This document shows positions 38,001 to 44,000 of a stretch of 64,000 nucleotides of DNA, piece by piece. Source of the DNA: Owenia fusiformis (lineage: Eukaryota > Annelida > Polychaeta > Sabellida > Oweniidae); assembly GCA_903813345.2 (NCBI GenBank), contig CAIIXF020000001.1, positions 30,929,915-30,993,914 of the forward strand, given 5' to 3'. The position numbers and the translations under genes are program-made. Position 1 is the stretch's first letter, and the number at the start of each line of letters is the position of its first letter. Below the pieces are notes generated by a model. That model was not told where the DNA came from. It ran no database searches and was given only the letters and a program-made list of their open reading frames with translations.

Positions 38001-41000
38001 GTACATGTACATTAAACTAACAAGAAAGCAATAACATTAGTTTTGTGATAATAACGTCCCTTATAAGTATTTGTTTTCGGCTCGTGTAGATCACTGATTT
38101 ATAGCAAAAACATTGCCTTTTGCACGTTGGTGACGATGAACCTTTTGATTAGATGTCATGATGTTTGCAGCGCCTACTGTATTCTTAAAGCAATTCAAGA
38201 GTAAACTTTCTCTTTATCTTGAAAAAAAAATCTTCTAGATTTGTTGAATTTTCTTGCAGAAATCGATGCCTTATTTTATCCGATCACAAAGCGTAGTGTT
38301 GCATTTATACAGTTTCATATTACATTCTACGGCCGAGATCTTAACTGCTAAAAGGACGCTCAGCGTTATGTTTTAGGCATCTTTACGCGATTTTTATTGA
38401 ACCGTTCGTTTCATTAAAATATTTCAAATCAAATTATGAATTACTATAAAAGGTAAATAAAAATAGAAAATGATGAATAATGCGTTGAAAGTAATAACTT
38501 CTTTCAAATTATGAATTGCTATAAAAGGTAAATAAAAATAGAAAATAATGAATAATGCGTTGAAAGTAATAACTTCTTTCAAATTGCATTTCTCCCTTGG
38601 AATTCTAGTTTAAAATGATTACAGTTATTAATGTTGCAATGTTCCATTGAATTCTACGGCCGGATCTTACATGCTCATCAACTGCGCTGGTGGTGAACGA
38701 CTGCGAAGCGGACGCTCAGCGCATTGAGCGCTGGCGATCTACGACCGCATCGCGCGCGAATAGCGAGCGACCAACGAACGCTCAGCGCACGAACTACGCC
38801 CGCTTCCCGAATGAGTGTACGGCGGATGGCGATGTGTGAGCTTTGTTACTGAGAGTACTGTATTGGCAGCACAGGCACCCCTGATTCAGCTGATATATCA
38901 TCAAATAATACTCCAGATATAAATAATTCTGATGATGCTCCAGATAATGCTCAAGACAATACTCCAGATGATAGTCAGCTTAAGGTAGAACATGTTTAAA
39001 TGTCTTATTAAACATATTTAAATACTTAAGTTGATAGGACCAGTTTAAAGGGATAAGGTGCGTAAATTAAGTCTCACTTTAAATCTTCATAGTATTTCCA
39101 ATGGATAAATAAGTACCTGATCTTTCATTTGACACCAAAAACAGCTCAAACAGACCACATCGGAATTGACACTTGATCATGAAAAAATATTTTTGATCTA
39201 TCAATTTTTATATGTCAAGTTTTTAGCAATGCGATAGAAAGATGGCATTGTTGTTTGCATTAATTATCCATTCATTTTTGATAGGATTTTCAAGCATACG
39301 CCATCTTTTAATCCAAGAGTTATTTAAAACATACACTTTGTGAAAAGTGGTAATTCACTTTTTTCAATCTCTGAACTTCAAATGGTGTTTTTCTATGCAA
39401 GTAATTTTTTTTTCACATCAGTATTATCCCAAATAAAAGTTTTTATCATATTTGATTGACTGTGTGAGTGACAAGTCTCAAATAATATTTTGTCCCTTTT
39501 CCTTCAAAAATAGGCGCATTGCCTGTTTAAGTTAACTATATCTGGTTCCCTCTAGACCCCTTACAGACATTAGTTTTATGTCACCACCAAAAGTGGTGAC
39601 ATATTGTTATGGTCTCCAACCTTTTGTTTTGGTCTCCAACCTTTTTGTGACGGCATTCAGCATCCTTAACAAATAGCAGGTGGTGACATTTTGCATGTTA
39701 ATGCCTTGTTTACCTTTCTCCCCCTTTAGGCAAGAATCGGAACCAGTTTCTCCTACCCTAAATACACTTTCAGAATTCTGCGTGTAAGTAAATAAACTTT
39801 GGCAGAAACCATGAATGATCTAGATAAGAAAATACCATTTGTTATAAGTTGTAAACCATGCAATGGGTGAATAACCACAACAGATATACTCATCGAAAAC
39901 AAAGCATAGAGACTATAAATAAGATACAACTTGTTTTTCATCCTCTTTTTTGTTTTGCTGCATATCATCGATCATCATAATACTAAGTCTCATTAAGAAG
40001 CTTTTCAATGCATATAACGAGGGTAATAATTCTGGCTGTATGCATCAGTGATGAAACTGATAGTCCATCCATTAGTATTATATGGTCCTTTAATTCCTTG
40101 TGCTTATTCATCATGTATGTTATTGTGATTCTCTCTTTGATGTATAGAGAGAGCAGGATGTGGCAGCAACCAAGATTCAAGCGTCATACAGGGGAAGTGT
40201 AGCGAGAAAGAAGTATCAGAGAGATAAGAAAGAGAAGGTAGTCAAGCCTAAATAGTTTATAATTTCTAGATGTGGAGCTTCTGAATAATATAGATAATAT
40301 TAGTATATAGGTTGATAACCTGAACTTGTAAGATCTTGTTTAATGTACCATACCAGATGCATTTTCTTTATTTCTAAAGATGTTGACCTGAGAGGTCTAT
40401 AACTATGTGTAGTTTGATTAACTTATATTCTTTTATAGAAAATAATTAGTTTATTGAATACCATGAACATATTAGTCTTTCTATTGACTGTTAGGACTCA
40501 AATAATAAGGCAGCAACTAAGATTCAGTCTCAATACAGAGGCCATAGAGCCAGGAAGCAAGTCAATGAGATTAAGGTATACTGTTGTGTGGACTGAAATA
40601 TTTTCTAATGTTACCTCGTGTTGTTTGAAAGAGTTGGTCTGTAATAACTAGTCTGTCTAGTGTTAATTTGTATATCTTTTCTCTTTAGTATGCAGTTGAT
40701 ATTGTTTTACATCTTTGTTTTCCAATAAAACCTGAAATTTGATGCTGTGTTCATGATTCTAGGATCTTATTTCCCCATGTTGAAATATCAGTAAAAACAT
40801 TATTATAAAGTCTTTTTTGTTGTCCGACCTACCATTTCCACAATAATGTATCCAAACAACGCAATCCTCAAACAACCAGATATGTACTTGTTTTTCTGTC
40901 ACATTCCCAGATGAATTTCATGCCATCTTTGAAAATAGCACCATCTGTGGTAATGACAATCTGATCTTTTGTGCAGCTTTTATACTACACGATACTCTAT

Positions 41001-44000
41001 TACATGTATAGGTACAATATTTAGAGGTTATGACGTGAAATATGCCTGAGTTCTCCCAATATAGGCCGACCTTGGGAGGCTCTATATTTGGGCAAGAACG
41101 AAGGCATATTTCACGTCATAGTGACATAACTGATGTATTACATGCCTTTGTTCCCATGGTTACTTTGTATCAATGATGTGACGTCATGATATTATCATGG
41201 TTATTAAAGAAATCTAATATCAAAACGAGGTAAGCGGGCTATATCGGGGTAATCGGGCAATATCGGTGGATATAGCTCGCTAACTTTCCCATTGACTTCC
41301 ATACAAATGCTTCGCTAGGTATGTAATACATCTGTATATTCATGATTGGATTACATTTTGCTTCTTCTAAAGGTACTTCTTCATTTCCCACCTTGAATTT
41401 TAGTCTTCCAGCAAATTAAGAATTTTTTGGCGGTTCAGAAAATGGAAAATCAGTATGTGATACAGAAAGCCTATGAATATATGATCAATGCATTGCATTG
41501 CAAGTCTCCATAGAAATCCATGTGTGCTACACAAAATGTGAAAACTAAAAACCTTTACATTATATACAAAATGTGAATTCATCTTATTTCTATAAAGCGT
41601 ATGATACTTAAGGTTGCGTTTTACATGTATCTATTCATCCATGTTCAAGGTTAATAGCAATGCTAAATCAGACTTTATTGTGTATTGATATAGCTTACTC
41701 AGTAAAAGGATATTAGGTTGTACGAAATATATCATATGAAGTGCTTTACATAGAACTATAGTGGTCTCGGAAATGTAGCTCTCTACATAGGAAATTAAAA
41801 TTGATCACTTGTTCAGAGAATTCATTGAATACATATATCTGTTTGAACAACAGTAACTTAGCTCTTGGCAATGTTTCAAATGTTATGCTATGTACATACA
41901 TTGTATGTTAGTTCATTTACTTATTCATTCTTAGATTATAGTACTTTAACTTTAATCTTTTAAACCCATATTGGAAAGTATTGTACTTCAACGATAACAC
42001 CCTTTGTAATAATATAAGTCACCTTGATTGACTTAGATTTTTTAAATAACTCATTACATAAAATACATGTAAGTCATATACTACAGATAGTACAGTCTGA
42101 TCCATAAATAATTACTATCAGTTTCAAAAAGACATTCTGTCGCACATATAATAAATTCTTACCTCAGGGAATTAAGTACTATATTTTCTCCATTCTGGAA
42201 AATACAAATATAGTGGAATTTGTGTCCATAATGACCATTGGGATCTTAAAAATTTGAAGTGATTTCCACATGTTAAATGTCCACCATTTTTGAAAATAAT
42301 TGTGCATAGTCTCAAAAGCAATTCTACAACAACCCATTTTAAAATAACATTTCACCACTTACACAACTATGATATGTATTATACCATACTTTATATGTAT
42401 TTATTAATCAATTGATACAAAACCATTACCAGATATACAAATTGAACAATTTTCATTTTTGTTTGAGACAACAAAAACAATGGCTGCCATTTGAAAAGTG
42501 GATTCAGATGTTTACAAACTATCCACCATATGCTGATATAAAGCCTTGGAGACATTTATTCTGCTAATAATCATTTACAGGAGTATATATTCCAGCAATA
42601 GAGGAGTGTTTGGCACATTAAATGTTCAAATTCAGCAAACTGTGCCAAAATTTTCAGGTGTCTTTTATTTTTGGATCTGACTGTAGTTCAATTTTTCACA
42701 TGCCTTATAAGTAAAAATGATGTGTCAGTGAAAATATGAAATTATAGATTAAGATTCTATTTTTAAGCCCTATTGTCCAATTTTTGTGTTGTTTGGTGCC
42801 CCTGTGTATATTACTTCATTTGATTTTTCTTGATTAGTTTTTTTGTTCAACCTCACCTTGTAGAACAAAGCTCACAATTTTTAGTCTTGATTTGTTTGAT
42901 ACAGGATTTAGCTTTTAATATGTAATAAGATTTATGATTTAAATTCATAATGAATGCTTATTCATCAACATGTTCAAATGTATCTTTTCAGGAGGCACAT
43001 CTTGACAGTACCATAAAGGAAACAAACTATTCACAATAAAATGCACAATTAAGTTCACAAGTATAAAGTATAAATGCTGCAATTGACTAATTTAAGTTAA
43101 ATTTAGATAAACTACTTGAATTTCATTTTGAAACTGACAAGGAGCTACAATTGTGACATTCGTAAATGCAGACTTAAGCATGTCTTTAATGAAAAATGTC
43201 TCAACATATTGTACATACTGTGTAGAATAGATTTAACCATGTCCAAGAAAAGTTATTACTTACACATAAATTCTGCTTTCAATGAGCAAAATGACATCGT
43301 TCAATTAGAAAGTAAGTTAAATGTGATTTAAAATTGTTGTTGATTTCAGTTTCAATTATAAATGTTGTCACCCAAAGTCAGGAGAAATTATGTTGGAGTG
43401 TACTTTCTGTTTTTTCGTGATCTTTTCACGCGTGTCTATCATAACAAATCTTTACTTCACACAGCAACAACAAAGCTTGCTTATTCTTTTGTTATTATAA
43501 AGGAAACATTCGGTATGTCAAAATATAGTGTATGTGCACGGTTCTAGAGGCCCACTGCTTAGCTGGTGGTTTTAAATATCATTAAGATGAAATTGTGAAT
43601 AATTTACTTCACAAAATAAGAAGAACTGAATGGACAACATTATTTTAGCTGCATTTCCTTAAACTGCTTTGCTGATACATGTATGCTTGGTATATTTTCA
43701 TGTTTTTGTGATTCATGTCACTATATAGTAAGGAGCTGCTGCATTATAGCCATTATAATAACCCTATGTGATCCTTTTTTCATGCTTAGTTGACATGCTT
43801 GGGATAATTGTGTCACATGATATGATCAACACTGTAGATTGGATGACTTCATACTTTGTAATATAATTGATTTGCATCTATGATGTAATCTCTTTCTAAT
43901 TGACGAGTCCTATATGTGTTTTGTATTTCTATTTCTTTCATTTTGATCTATTAAGTGATCTATTTCAATCAATCAGCAGTCAAAAATAGTAGCTGGATTA

